Assembly: GCF_023065955.2 (NCBI RefSeq)
Contig: NW_026622808.1
Coordinates: 44,032,475 to 44,096,474, forward strand
Direction of reading: 5' to 3'
From: Ursus arctos
Lineage: Eukaryota; Chordata; Mammalia; Carnivora; Ursidae
Length of the DNA: 64,000 nucleotides
How positions within the stretch are numbered: position 1 is the stretch's first letter; each line of letters starts with the position of its first letter. Under the pieces are notes generated by a model. That model searched no databases. It had not been told where the DNA came from and was given only the letters and a program-made list of their open reading frames with translations. The position numbers and the translations under genes were made by a program. Positions 1 to 10,215 of the stretch are shown here, one piece after another.

Positions 1-49
1 GAATGAGCAGGCTAGGTCTACACTACACTTCATTCCTTAGTTCATGCAT

Positions 50-180
50 TCCCTCACTCATTCACTTATCAGATTTTTTTTGGAATGTCATGATATGCCA
101 AGACAGTGGAATACAGAAAGGAATAAGACAGACTTAGTCGCTGCATCCATGGAGCTTAAACCTAGCAAGAACAGATAAGG
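50..180 (+). repeat. Ancient mammalian interspersed repeat, unnamed
   Basis: Degenerate copy of a common mammalian repeat whose 5' part reads like 'ttattgagcacctactatgtgcc' (split: 'cattcacttatcag', 'gacagtggaatacag', 'catggagcttaaac'). I recognise the consensus but cannot give a secure family name. Similar pieces recur near 8.2, 16.2, 24.6, 35.6, 37.4 and 61.8 kb, all on this strand. Confidence 0.4.
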
Positions 181-519
181 CTATTTAAACATTTTGGGCA
201 CAAAAGAGAGGGGGCTGGCATTTATTGATGCCTATGCTGAGCCCAGGTATTCTATGGCCTGTATTTCAGTCTTTTCTAAAGGGTCTCAAGAACTAGATAT
301 TAATGTGCATTCTCCCAGGAAAAGGACTCTGGGGTCAGGAAATGCTGCTCCCTCCTGAAAACTTATAATACATATTAGCATTATTAAGATTCTGAGCAAT
401 TCTAGAATTAATAAGCCTATTGAACTGCATTTAACTTTGTCTTTTACAACACAATATTTCACTGAAGAATATTCCACATGGCAGTTTGGGAAATTTTACA
501 TGTGAAACAACTTTATGGG

Positions 520-625
520 GTAGGTACCATTATCACCCCCATTTTACAGATGAAGAAACTGAGTCTCGGTAAGGTTCAGGATGTTGGTGCAGTTCACACA
601 GCTGGTAAAGTGGTATGACCCATTA
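520..625 (-). repeat. MIR SINE, partial
   Basis: Contains 'cattttacagatgaagaaac' followed by 'cacacagctggtaaag', the reverse complement of the MIR core and its 3' part. Mammal-wide, ancient and without visible TSDs. Confidence 0.7.
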
Positions 626-791
626 GAAATGGAGTCTGTCTTGCCTCAAACTGAAGCTCTTTTGCTCTGCCATTATGTTGGCTTCTTTCTTAAGTGCCTT
701 GTTTGGTTTCCTAATTGGTCCTGACAATTAAATAACTCCGTGCCCTCACTTTGTTCCTTGTATGCATGGGACAGTTTAACACCTCGAGCCA

Positions 792-805
792 CCACTAGGG
801 GGCAG
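792..805 (+). promoter_or_regulatory. CTCF-like core motif
   Basis: The bases CCACTAGGGGGCAG fit the CTCF core consensus (CCASYAGRKGGCRS) at every informative position. It lies in non-repeat sequence between two MIR copies. A motif match alone does not show occupancy. Confidence 0.45.
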
Positions 806-889
806 AGAAATGTCTACCCTCCTTCACCTGTCACAACTGGCTGATGTCTTCTAGACAGGCTATAACAGTGCCAGAGCCCTCCTCAAGAA

Positions 890-1110
890 ATGAGAGCAAT
901 GAGCGTGTCCTTATCCTGGCTCTGCCGATTAGTAGCTGTGTGACCTTAGGCAAGTTACTTAACCTCTCTGTGCTCCAGGTCTCTTCATCTGAATAATCAG
1001 TGTAATAAATCAACCTAAGGCTATCATGGGAATTCACTGAGACACTGGGTATAAAGTGCTCAGCTCAGTTCTTGGCACAGTTTCCTGAACAAACCCTCAG
1101 GAAATGGTAG
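890..1110 (+). repeat. MIR SINE
   Basis: Shows the MIR core 'agctgtgtgaccttaggc' followed by 'aagttacttaacctctctgt', then 'cagttcttggcacag' near the 3' end. Nearly full-length body; the 3' tail is weak. Confidence 0.8.
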
Positions 1111-1359
1111 CTGCTCTTTGTGTTATTAAACAAGCCCATGGTGGCTGTATTTCTGACATGGGCCACAGTGGGGCGTCAAAGATTCAGACGAGAATGTGCC
1201 AGATGGAACCATGTCCCTCTGCGGTATGGGTGCGGGGGTCCTACTCTATACTCTGTGCACTAGAAAGGAAGCGATCAAGGCTCCCATCTCTTGACAAATT
1301 TCCTTGGCTTCCCAATGTCATCAACATTACCCAGGGTCAAGTCCCTCTGCTCTGTTAGA

Positions 1360-1830
1360 CTTTAATTAGAAGGAGTGACCGGAAGGCAGATGCTGCTGCC
1401 TGACAGCTAAATGATCTGAAGGGAGGATGAAAAAGGAAATGCAACCAAAGCTCTCTCAGACAGCCTGCATGATGAAGAAGGCCATCCTCAATCGAGGAGC
1501 TTGACAGCCCCACTGTATGAAATCCGAAAATATAAAGAGAAATCAAGTAATTACCTTTTCAAGTGCTAGAAAGAAAAAGCCAGAGAGTGAGCTTCCATGG
1601 AAACGAGGTTCTGTTTACTGCACTGGCCTTTTCCACCAAGGAAAGGAAAGATCAGCTGGCAAACCAGGCCAAGGGCAAACCTTTCCGCTGACAGCTCATT
1701 AGGGTTAAAATATGTACATGTGCATGAAGGCTCTTTACCTAATTAGACAAATAATCTTTCTACTAGCAGAGGTCAAGCAGAGGCAGCGTGGTGGTTGTCA
1801 TGATTTGCCTGCCAAGCAAAGGGACTATTT
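1360..1830. other. Candidate conserved noncoding element
   Basis: Single-copy sequence with no repeat signature and no convincing ORF. It has homeodomain-type cores at its start (tttaattaga) and near its end (ctaattag, 1739-1746) and little simple repeat. This texture is common in developmental enhancers, but the call is inference. Confidence 0.25.
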
Positions 1831-2084
1831 CCCTGCACTATGCTCTTAAAGTGATGGGGAGCTGAGCTCAGCACTGCCCAAGTGCTGACAGGTATCACCT
1901 AAGCCATCAGTTCCAGCCCATCCTGAGGCTTGGGATTCTCTCCAGCTCATGGCTGTGCCCCTTTAGGCCATGCAGAGGCTCAGACCAGCGTTGCTCTTGG
2001 CCTGGTTCACATCTGCAGGAACACCATGCAGCAGGGGATACAGGTCTTAGAATAGGGCAAAGGGGAGTCTGTGCCCCGCTACCC

Positions 2085-2412
2085 CACTCCCTGGTTCCAT
2101 GACCTTGTCAGGTCTCAACCTCTGAGCCTCAGGTTCCTCAACTGCTGAGTGGGGATCACTTTGATCTTGCAAGGCTACTGAAAGGACTGAATGAGACAAC
2201 ATGTGGTGTGTTTCAAGGGAAGTTAGGCCCACCTGGGTCCAAATCCTGGTTTTGCAATTTCCTTCTTCAAAGGGACTGAACAAGTGACTGAACCCAAGCC
2301 TCAGTCTCCTGGGATAACATAAGATACCTACCCCAGTGTGTTCTTAGGACTGACTGAGATGATACCCATGCAAAGCACCTAGCATGGTGCTGGCACATAG
2401 TAGGTCCTATAG
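2085..2412 (+). repeat. Two adjacent partial MIR copies
   Basis: The first (about 2085-2210) has 'tcaacctctgagcctcagg' and 'gactgaatgagacaac'. The second (about 2225-2412) has 'aagcctcagtctcctggga' and ends 'tgctggcacatagtaggtcc'. Both are in the same orientation, either tandem insertions or one duplicated copy. Confidence 0.65.
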
Positions 2413-3059
2413 TTTAGAAAACGTTTCTAGAATTATCCTGATTCTAGGGTGGGCACTCACCAGATGTCAACTCCCCTCCCTGCCCTTTGTGATTTATGAT
2501 GAAAACTAGACCCCGGGACGGGGGAGCCCTGGAGTGGACAAGAGGAGCCCTTGTTCTGGTCCTCAATTTGCCCTTAGCTGGGGGACCTGGGGCCAAGGTC
2601 ATGACCTCTCTATCCATAGTCCCTGCACCTGAGAAATGACAAACCCTATTATGTCCCAGAAGTCTTTGTGAAGTATAGATAAGCATTTCTCAAAAGTATA
2701 TTCTGGGGATACCAGTTCTGCAGAGAAAGGGGCATGTGGTCAGTTGGGTTGGTTCTCTCTTTCCCCTTCCTGGGGAGTTGCAAGACACATCACTGAGAAG
2801 ACAACTTCGTGTGGCCCTACATTTCCCAAACTTATCTGATCCTGTGTGTAACACGTTTGTGTAGCACATTCTGGGATGTGCTCAGCTAGGCAATTTTCCT
2901 ATGTGCTTCATTTTTCTCACATCCATGGACACATCTAGTTTTTTGGAGGGAGGAGAAAGGGAGGAAGGAACCTCACTATGTAAGTGGATCTATATGTCAG
3001 TTTAAGAGGGGCGCAGCTGGGAACACTCTGTCTCATCTCTAGGGTGATAGAGAAATCAT
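2413..3059. other. No gene; weak repeat traces
   Basis: A weak MIR-like stretch lies near 2550-2640, and possible hAT-type ends ('tttctcaaaagta', 'catttcccaaactta') near 2685 and 2820. No coding signal seen. Confidence 0.4.
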
Positions 3060-3555
3060 TACTGGGCCCAGACTTGGAATCTCATTAGCCCCGGAGGCCC
3101 TGGAGGATCAGCCTGCACGGGGAACATCCTTGGGCACCAGCTCTCGCTAGGATGCCTGAATTCTTTGGGCTCACACATTATGATGATAGGGGGGCAAGTC
3201 CAACTCTGGACTCTTCCAAACTCATCATTACTGCGGCAAGGCAGTCTCCAGTCAAGCAAAAAGATGAGATGATTCAAATATGCAGAAAATTTAAACAGAA
3301 ACAGGTGGATTACTTTATGCATTATTTGAGTAATTGCTCTACTTTCTGGAAAAATCTGTGGTACTCAGCCTCAGAACGAATGGAGCAACTTCAGCCTCAG
3401 GACCCCAATGAAAATGGTCCAGAAGTGTGGCAAGGAGCATTTGAGACAGTGTAGTAAGCTCAAGCCGGGTGTCGGCCCTTCTGAGCTCCATGGCCTGTTG
3501 GAAACCCCATCCCCCTCACCCCAGTACATGGCACTGGGCTCCTCACTGAGGCCTT
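3060..3555. other. No gene recognised; apparently single-copy
   Basis: Overlapping 100- to 130-residue open frames occur on both strands. None shows a motif, start context or splice structure I can support. No repeat family recognised. Confidence 0.4.
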
Positions 3556-3559
3556 TGGA

Positions 3560-3940
3560 AGGGTTTGTTTTCTCCTGCTGCCAGGCATTGGCACACACCC
3601 TTTCCCAAGCCTGGAACATTCTCCCTTGTCTCCTCCTTGACTCATATAACCAGTTCTTATTCTTCATCCTAGGCTTTGCAGCAAACTCCTCTGACCCTCC
3701 AAACTTGGTGAGTTTCTCCTGCCAAGCTCTCCTAGCACTATGCACCTTTCCTTCTCTAAGTATTTTTCACAACTGTAATTTTATATGTACTTATGTGATT
3801 ATTTGATGTTTACCTACTACACTGTTAAGGTCCATGAGGGCAGGGATGTGTGTGTTTTGCTTCTCTCTGCATTCCCAGCACCTAGTACGGTGCGGAACAC
3901 AGAGGGGGCTCTGATAATTGCCTGACCAACGAAAGGACTG
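3560..3940 (+). repeat. L2 LINE 3' end
   Basis: Follows the L2 3' consensus in order: 'agcctggaacattctccct', then 'aaggtccatgagggcaggga', then 'cagcacctagtacggtgc'. Ancient, 5'-truncated and heavily diverged. Confidence 0.75.
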
Positions 3941-3949
3941 AGTTAATTA

Positions 3950-4030
3950 ACTGTGTCCCAAAGAGGGAAAGTGACCTGCCCAGAGTCGCTCAATAATCAG
4001 TGAGAGGGCTGGGACCAGGTTCCCCACCTG
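3950..4030 (-). repeat. MIR SINE fragment
   Basis: 'aaagtgacctgcccagagtc' followed by 'agtgagagggctgggacc' is the reverse complement of the MIR 5' half. Confidence 0.55.
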
Positions 4031-4688
4031 CTAACTTCTAGCTTGCTATGTTTTACTGCTTAGTGACTGTGTTCTGGGAAGGGCCATTCTCTGCAGAAAT
4101 AGGGAAAGACTGACCTTTGCTGGCCTGTCATCAGTTACATTCCTGCTGAAGCATTCTTAATTCTGGACTCTGGGGGCTTGAGGCAGTGCGCCTGTCAGCA
4201 GCAGCGGTGCAAGCCACCGGCTGACCTGGGTTCACTGGATCTGTTTTCCCTGTTTCTCTCCACCTCCTAGCCTGGCCCCTCGGTTCCCAGGGATTAGTGT
4301 CTGAGAAGGAGGCTGCCAAAAGCTACTGCAGAGGAGGGCAGAGGCGCTTGCTATCGGCTGGCACGGTCCTCCTTTTCTCCACAGCCCTGTGCTTTTTCTC
4401 CTCCTTCACAGACAAACTGCTCCAGCAAATGCTGCCCTCCTGGCACACTGCAGTCTGGAAAGTTACAGCCAGGACAGCGTCCGTTTCCCTCCAAGGGATG
4501 TGGGTGTCCAACCTCCTGTCTCAAGAATGTACTGAAGTTTGGGCTGTGGCTGTATCACTGCATTCAGTGCCTGGCTACCACCTCCAAACTCCTTTCCTAC
4601 TGACCTGTCTCCCCTTGGTCCATGTCTGATGAGGCTGTAGGATGTGATTGGCAAGGGGTCCCCCTCTACTATGCAGCTTCAAATCCTT
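4031..4688. other. No gene or repeat recognised
   Basis: Moderately GC-rich single-copy sequence. The longest open frame (about 110 residues, 4297-4629) has no recognisable domain and low-complexity hydrophobic content. Confidence 0.4.
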
Positions 4689-4898
4689 GCTTTTCTTTTC
4701 TTTTTGTTTTTTTTTAAGATTTTATTTATTTATTTATTTGTCAGAGAGAGAGAGAGAGACAGACAGGCAGGGGGAGAAGCAGACTCCCCGTTGAGCAGGG
4801 AGCCTGATGCGGAACTCGATCCCAGGAGCCTGGGATCATGACCTGAGCTGCAGGCAGATGCTTAACCGACTGAGCCACCCAGGTGTCCCAGCTTTTCT
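4689..4898 (-). mobile_element. Can-SINE (tRNA-Lys-derived), with TSD
   Basis: Reverse-strand SINE: T-rich tail with 'attttatttatttattta', a GA-rich middle, and the head ending 'gagccacccaggtgtccc'. An 8-bp TSD, GCTTTTCT, lies at 4689-4696 and 4891-4898. Non-autonomous, RNA polymerase III-type and mobilised by L1. Confidence 0.93.
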
Positions 4899-4911
4899 AC
4901 TTTGAAGCCAA

Positions 4912-5110
4912 GCGGTGCTGAACAAGTTACAAGATCTCTCTGAGCCTGAACTTTTAATTTTTTTCAACTCCCTTAACTGTAAGATGGGAATAATAATGAC
5001 AATACCTACCGCATGGATTGATGAGAGGTTAAATGAGATGGTATGTGTATGCCCCTTAGCAGAGTGCCTGGCACACCATCACTTTCAGTAAATCTCAGCA
5101 GCTATTAGTA
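4912..5110 (+). repeat. MIR SINE
   Basis: Shows 'tgtaagatgggaataataat', 'gaggttaaatgagatgg' and 'agagtgcctggcacacca', the central and 3' MIR segments. The preceding Can-SINE inserted just upstream. Confidence 0.8.
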
Positions 5111-5294
5111 CTTGACATTCTGCAGCCTGCGTATCTCATCCTTACACAAATTCTGATTCTAATAACTCTTCAAAGGGGCAGAACAGGTTTTTCCTGCTTT
5201 GAGGAAGGAAACCAAGTTTCAAAAGATTAAATAGTTTGCCAGGAGTTTCAGAGATAATTGGCCCTTCACAGAGGACACAGGCCATAGAAAGTAG

Positions 5295-5510
5295 AGCATG
5301 GATTTTAGAATCAGAAAACCTTAAGATCAAACCCAACCTCTGTCACATACTCACTGTGTGACCAGGGCTAGGGCACTCAACCTCTCTGAGCATCTGTACC
5401 CACAGCTTTAAAGTAATACCCTCAGAGAAGTACTGTAATGATGATCATAACAGACATTTTCACACTGTAGGGGTTCAACACATTGCAGGTTTATTATTCT
5501 ATTTTTATTA
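5295..5510 (+). repeat. MIR SINE
   Basis: 'actcactgtgtgaccagggc' followed by 'ctcaacctctctgagcatct' marks the MIR core. The 3' part is diverged and ends in an A/T-rich stretch. Confidence 0.75.
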
Positions 5511-6240
5511 CTGGGGGTGTATCTCGTGCAGTCTGCAGGCTTGCCTGTGATCTGTCTTTACTAGGGCTCTGTTCCAGGGTTATTTCTAGAGAAAACGTGG
5601 AATTTGGTGTCCCGTGCATACTCAATTCCATTCTGTTTTTATAAAAATCACCCAAGGAGATACTATCTCATTTGCTGAAGAGTTAAAATAAGATCATTAG
5701 TGTCTTTCTTTACCATGCCTTATTTTCTCTCTAAGAGAAGACCTTGAGTAGGTCAAAGTTCCCATCTGAGGGAGGTACTTCTTGATTGCAAAATGCAGGG
5801 TTGAGCTCCCAGAGTTTGCCAGCCAATAAGAACATCCTCTTTATTTGAGTCACCAGTTTTATGTCTTTGCTGGCTTCTGGCAATGCAGTAAATATAACAC
5901 AAGAGCTCCAAATGCAGTAATTCTCTGAGCAAGCAGCAAATAAATACATAAAAATACCCCAGACAGAAAACCAATCTATTCCTTTATGATCCTGCAGTGT
6001 TCAACCAGTCTTTTCCCATTCTCACCCAGTCCTGGAATGACCTCCTCTCTCCCTTCCATTTCAAATCAGACATGTTGTTCAGGGTCTGGTTTCAGACCTG
6101 CTTCCTGCAGGGAAGCCCTCCTTGATTACTTGAGCTATGTATCAGCTTGGCTCTATAGGCACTGCCAGTCAGTTTAGTACCTAAGCCTTCTGTGTGTCAC
6201 AAGTCTCAGATTTCCATTCCCCACCAGAATAGGTATGGGG
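5511..6240. other. No gene recognised; weak L2-like part
   Basis: 6000-6180 ('tcttttcccattctc', 'ctgcagggaagccctccttg') resembles a diverged L2 body. The remainder appears single-copy. No coding evidence. Confidence 0.35.
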
Positions 6241-6244
6241 CACA

Positions 6245-6460
6245 GTCATCAGGGACTTAGGAACTGGAAACAGTCAGATCTGGGCTCAAATCTTTGTTCT
6301 ACCACTAACCAGCTCTGTGACACTGCACGATATACAGAACTCTGTCTGCAGCCTCTTATGCAAAGTGGGAGTCCTAATAGTAACAATGCCAACAGCAGAG
6401 GCTTGTAATGAGAATGAAAAACGGTACTCGTAAAGTACTTAGCATGATCCCTTGGATAGG
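6245..6460 (+). repeat. MIR SINE
   Basis: 'agatctgggctcaaatcttt', 'accagctctgtgacac' and 'cgtaaagtacttagcatga' occur in MIR order. Ancient, about full body length. Confidence 0.75.
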
Positions 6461-6885
6461 ATGCGGGTCTACAAGTTCAAGACTATAATTTAGTACTCTT
6501 GAAGACAGACACTGGTTTTTATCCAGCACGAGGGACACAACTGTGTTTTTTATGTATCATCTTAATAATCTTCACAGCTGATGTTGGGAGATGGTCCAAT
6601 TCACCTGCACTATCCTGAGGACACAGGGAACTGAGCCATTTAAAGAAGAGTGGGCATTATCTTTCCAGGTGGGAGTGTGGCAGCTGAAGCTCAGGGTATT
6701 TTGTGAAGCAGGTGGTTTTGTGAAGAAAGGGTGCTGGGAACTAGGCTGGATTATCCCTTTGTAATTGTGTGTCACCTTCTAAATATTTCTGGAATCCACC
6801 TATTCTGTTTATCCATTTCCCTAGGCCAGGCTGCCACTGACTCGGTCCTGGACTGCTGACCTATTCACCTGCATCCTCTCTGACA
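6461..6885. other. No gene or repeat recognised
   Basis: A short single-copy stretch between a MIR and a hAT element. No conserved motif noticed. Confidence 0.35.
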
Positions 6886-7061
6886 CGGTAGTTCTCAATC
6901 CTGGCTGCACACTGGGATCACCTATGGGAGATGGAAGGAAATTACAATATCCAGGCTGCAACTGGAGCAGCTAAATCAGACACTTGGGTTGGGCCCAGGC
7001 ATCAGCATTTTAAAAAAATCTCCACGTGATTCCAGTGTGTAGCAAAAATTGAGAACTTCTA
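6886..7061 (+). mobile_element. hAT-Charlie non-autonomous element (MER3/MER5-like)
   Basis: Bounded by imperfect terminal inverted repeats: 'gtagttctcaatcctggctg' at the left and 'attgagaacttct' at the right. The interior 'gcccaggcatcagcatttta' is typical of these short DNA transposons. The exact subfamily is uncertain. Confidence 0.65.
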
Positions 7062-7069
7062 CCAAAAGC

Positions 7070-7456
7070 CAGTGGTTCTGAAACTATGGTGCACATGAGA
7101 ATCAACCAGAGAACCTGTGAAAACAGAGCTGTGGGGCTCAACCCCAGAGAATCTTTTTTTTTTTTTAAGATCTTATTTATTTATTTGACAGAGATAGAGA
7201 CAGCCAGTGAGAGAGGGAACACAGGCAGGGGGAGTGGGAGAGGAAGCAGCAGGCTTTCAGCAGAGAAGCCTGATGTGGGGCTCGATCCCAGAATGCCGGG
7301 ATCACGCCCTGAGCCGAAGGCAGACGCTTAACGACTGAGCCACCCAGGCGCCCCCCCAGAGAGTTTTGATTCAGTGGGTCTAGGGCAAGACCCAAGAAGG
7401 TGTCCTTCTAACAAGTTCCTGGGTGATGCTGATGCTGCAAACCACACTTGGAGAGC
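7070..7456 (+). mobile_element. MER20-like hAT element, split by a Can-SINE
   Basis: The left half (7070-7150) begins 'cagtggttctgaaactatgg'. The right half (7354-7456) continues 'ttttgattcagtgggtct' and ends in a diverged inverted terminus. The 203-bp SINE between them removed nothing beyond its own TSD, so the halves join directly. Confidence 0.7.
7142..7362 (-). mobile_element. Can-SINE, with 9-bp TSD
   Basis: Reverse-strand SINE with a poly(T) end and head 'gagccacccaggcgcccc'. TSD CCCCAGAGA lies at 7142-7150 and 7354-7362. The 'gggatcacgccctgagcc' segment, low divergence and long T tract suggest a young, possibly lineage-specific copy. Confidence 0.95.
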
Positions 7457-7769
7457 AAAGGACTGAATCCATGCTCAGCATCTGCATCCTGCTCCTGCTT
7501 AAGACCTGTCAGTAATGCTTCGTTTTTCTTGGCAATAGGAGTCTGAAGTCCTTCTCGAGGCCTAGGGAGCTGCTGCCATCTGGTTCCTGCACAGCTCTCC
7601 GGCCTTATCTGCCAACACTGGATCTTGTCCTCCAGGCTCGAGTCATTTTGTGCTGCTGCTTCTAAGTTCTCAAACATGACATATTCTTCTATGGCTTCAG
7701 GCTGATGCACATGCTTTCCCTTTCCTTCTTCTAGCCTTTGTGCGGCTAACCCAGGTTTGAGCCTCCACA

Positions 7770-7975
7770 TTGCTTCCTTTCAGGCCCCAGGCAAGGTCAC
7801 TTCCTCTAGGCTCCCACAGCATCCTGAACCTCCTCTTTTATTGCTTCCATCACATTTGCATTATTCTCCCTGCTGTGTTCTCTGAAAGAATATAAAAGCC
7901 TCCAGGGCAGGGACCTTGTCTGTCTTATTCACTATAAGATCTGCAGTGACTGATGGCATAGTAGGTGAGCTAGGA
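7770..7975 (+). repeat. L2 LINE 3' end
   Basis: 'cctccagggcagggacct' followed by 'tgtctgtcttattcactata' and 'gcatagtaggtgagc' is the L2 3' terminal region. The upstream 7457-7769 has no recognised feature. Confidence 0.7.
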
Positions 7976-8159
7976 ATATATGCAGAACTAAATTTGAGAT
8001 AGAGCTAATAATATCTACGGGGCTCAAATCATGACCTAATGAGAAATCTGAGTGCAAATGGTTTAGACTTATCAAACCCTTGTTGAACATATAACTGAAA
8101 TTGAGAATTTAAGTGCGGAAAGGGCAGAGACTAACTGACTAAAGTGTTATGAATAATTG

Positions 8160-8345
8160 AGGTGTGAACCAATTAAACTCTGGGAGCCTCAGTTTCCTCA
8201 TCTGGAAACTGGGAATATTAATACTCAGCTCATCATTTGAAGCATATTCACTAAACACTTGCTTTGTACACAGGCATTGTGGTTTGAGCTGAGAGCAGGA
8301 CAGACACAGACATTGCCCTCTTTGAGCTTACGGTCCACAGGAGAG
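8160..8345 (+). repeat. MIR fragment followed by an ancient repeat
   Basis: 'gcctcagtttcctcatctgg' (about 8188-8207) is MIR. From about 8240, 'cactaaacacttgctttgta' and 'cctctttgagcttacgg' belong to the unnamed mammalian repeat also seen near 16.2 and 37.4 kb. Confidence 0.6.
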
Positions 8346-8384
8346 CTAAAGTATATTGAATCCTGAGTACTTAACTATGGCCTG

Positions 8385-8535
8385 CCCATACCAAGTGTCT
8401 CATTCATCGCCTTGTTTAATCCTGAGATAAGTATTAACATTACAATCAACATCACTTTACAGAATGAGGAGCCTGAGTCCCAGAGAGATTAAAGTAACAT
8501 CTCAGGGAAGGGGTTTAGCTGGGATACGACTTCAC
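8385..8535 (-). repeat. MIR SINE
   Basis: 'actttacagaatgaggagc' followed by 'ctgagtcccagagagattaa' is reverse-complement MIR, with a 3'-end-like part to its left ('ccttgtttaatcctgagat'). Confidence 0.7.
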
Positions 8536-9984
8536 TTCTGCCTGAAACCAGAGTTTAAGTTTTTCAACAGTTCATGTTGTAATGTTCAGGGGGGTAACTT
8601 TCAAAAAAGAAGGGTTATTTTTCAAAATTGGCAAAGTATCTCGCAAATGTAAATTATTATTTTCATAGTCATTAGTCTTGAATTTAGTTTTTACTAATTT
8701 CTGAAATTCCGTTGAGGCAGCCAATTTGATAGAAAATGGTCACTTTTTCAAAATGAGCCCTAGGAGATTTTGACATAAATATTATAGGAAATAAAAATGT
8801 TTTTTTGTACCATTAAATAATTTTGATATCACATCATCGAGTCATGATGAAAAGCAATTTATAATGGCAAAAATAATGTGCTCAACAGGAAATCCAGTAA
8901 ACATCCAGTGATGTCTAAAATACCTCTATACACTAATAAAATGGAATGCTTTTGCTAAAAATGCCCACTCTTTATTTTAAGAGGAAGTGAATTTTATTTT
9001 CAAATATCGACAAGGCAGTATAAAAGTTACTAACAAGGACAAAGTGAAATCGAGTTTTCCAGCTTCTACAATGATGGCTCTAGAGAACGTGTATGTTCAC
9101 GCAGGTGAGTGTGCGTGTGTGTGTTAACAGACGCCTTGAGCAGCAGAAAACATTCAGAGCTATGGCATAGAGCTGCTCATGTCAATTAAAATTGAGGCAA
9201 AGTAGTATAATTTCCAGGGTACATGAGAACTGTCATATACACCTCTGTTTCCTTTGAGTGGCACGTCACAAATACAAGACGTGCTTAATTTCTAGTCCCA
9301 GGCTGATCATTACACAAGTACCTGGTAGAAATTGGGTCTATTCATAAGTCTACCCGCATATATCATTATCTCATTTTGCCTGCCCTGAAGAGTGTGCCTA
9401 CCCTGTGACACCATTGTTTAAAGCCAAAAATATTTATAAAAGGTGTGTTTCACCTTGATTAAGACCTGTCAAAGGAACAGTTAGTTCCTGGTGTCAGATC
9501 CATAATCAAGTAGATGTATTTTCTATTAGTTATTTAAAAAGTATCAGTGGGCAAGAGGAGGAGGCAGTATTAAAAAAAAAAAAGAGTGAGGTCCCATATC
9601 TTCCAACAGATGGGATAAAAGAAATGATTTAAAAACACACGTTACATTGTCTGCATTTACTAAACGCTTTCTGTTGTAATACACTATATCATGTGCTATA
9701 GATGAGCAAAGACATTAGACTAATTTATGCGACAGCTCTTAATTTATTTGTGGGAATATGAACACCTACTCTTGCCATATTCTATAAGCTGGAAGTGGTG
9801 GTGGGGATCTGGAAATAGAAGACTTTGTATTTTTGATGTAGTTGGGGTCTGTAATTCCATGTCAATCAAAAGCAAGGATAATCGTGTGTTATACTGAAAA
9901 TATGATATTGAAAAAGTAAATTCAAAAAGAGGAACAAATTCATCCAGAGAGCCTAATTTATTCCTTGATAACAAATTAACCCTG
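8536..9984. other. AT-rich segment, no gene recognised
   Basis: Single-copy-looking, AT-rich sequence with a short (GT)n near 9103-9123 and an A-run near 9573. No exon, RNA gene or named repeat could be supported. Confidence 0.4.
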
Positions 9985-10215
9985 AAATCTCAGAGGCTTA
10001 AGACAACAGTGGTTTATTTCTTGCTTATTCTCCAGGTTCATGTGGATTATGGGGGACTCTACTCCACACAGTCATTCAGGGACCCAGGCAGATGGAAGCA
10101 CCACCATTTTGTGACTCTGCCATCTCAACATGTGGCTTCCAGGCTCCGTGACAGAACACAGAGCACAGACTTCATGGCCTATTTGCTGGAGTTAGTCATA
10201 TGGCCCTAACTATTG
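9985..10215 (-). repeat. MaLR-type LTR fragment, tentative
   Basis: 'cagaggcttaagacaacag' followed by 'tggtttatttcttgcttatt' and 'tctccaggttcatgtgg' resembles the reverse complement of the 3' half of ancient MaLR-like LTRs. No TSD or terminus is visible. Confidence 0.4.

Noticed and set aside
4689..4898. tRNA gene candidates within the SINE heads
   Set aside because: The tRNA-Lys-like promoter boxes belong to Can-SINEs. No intact cloverleaf with acceptor stem and anticodon context is present.
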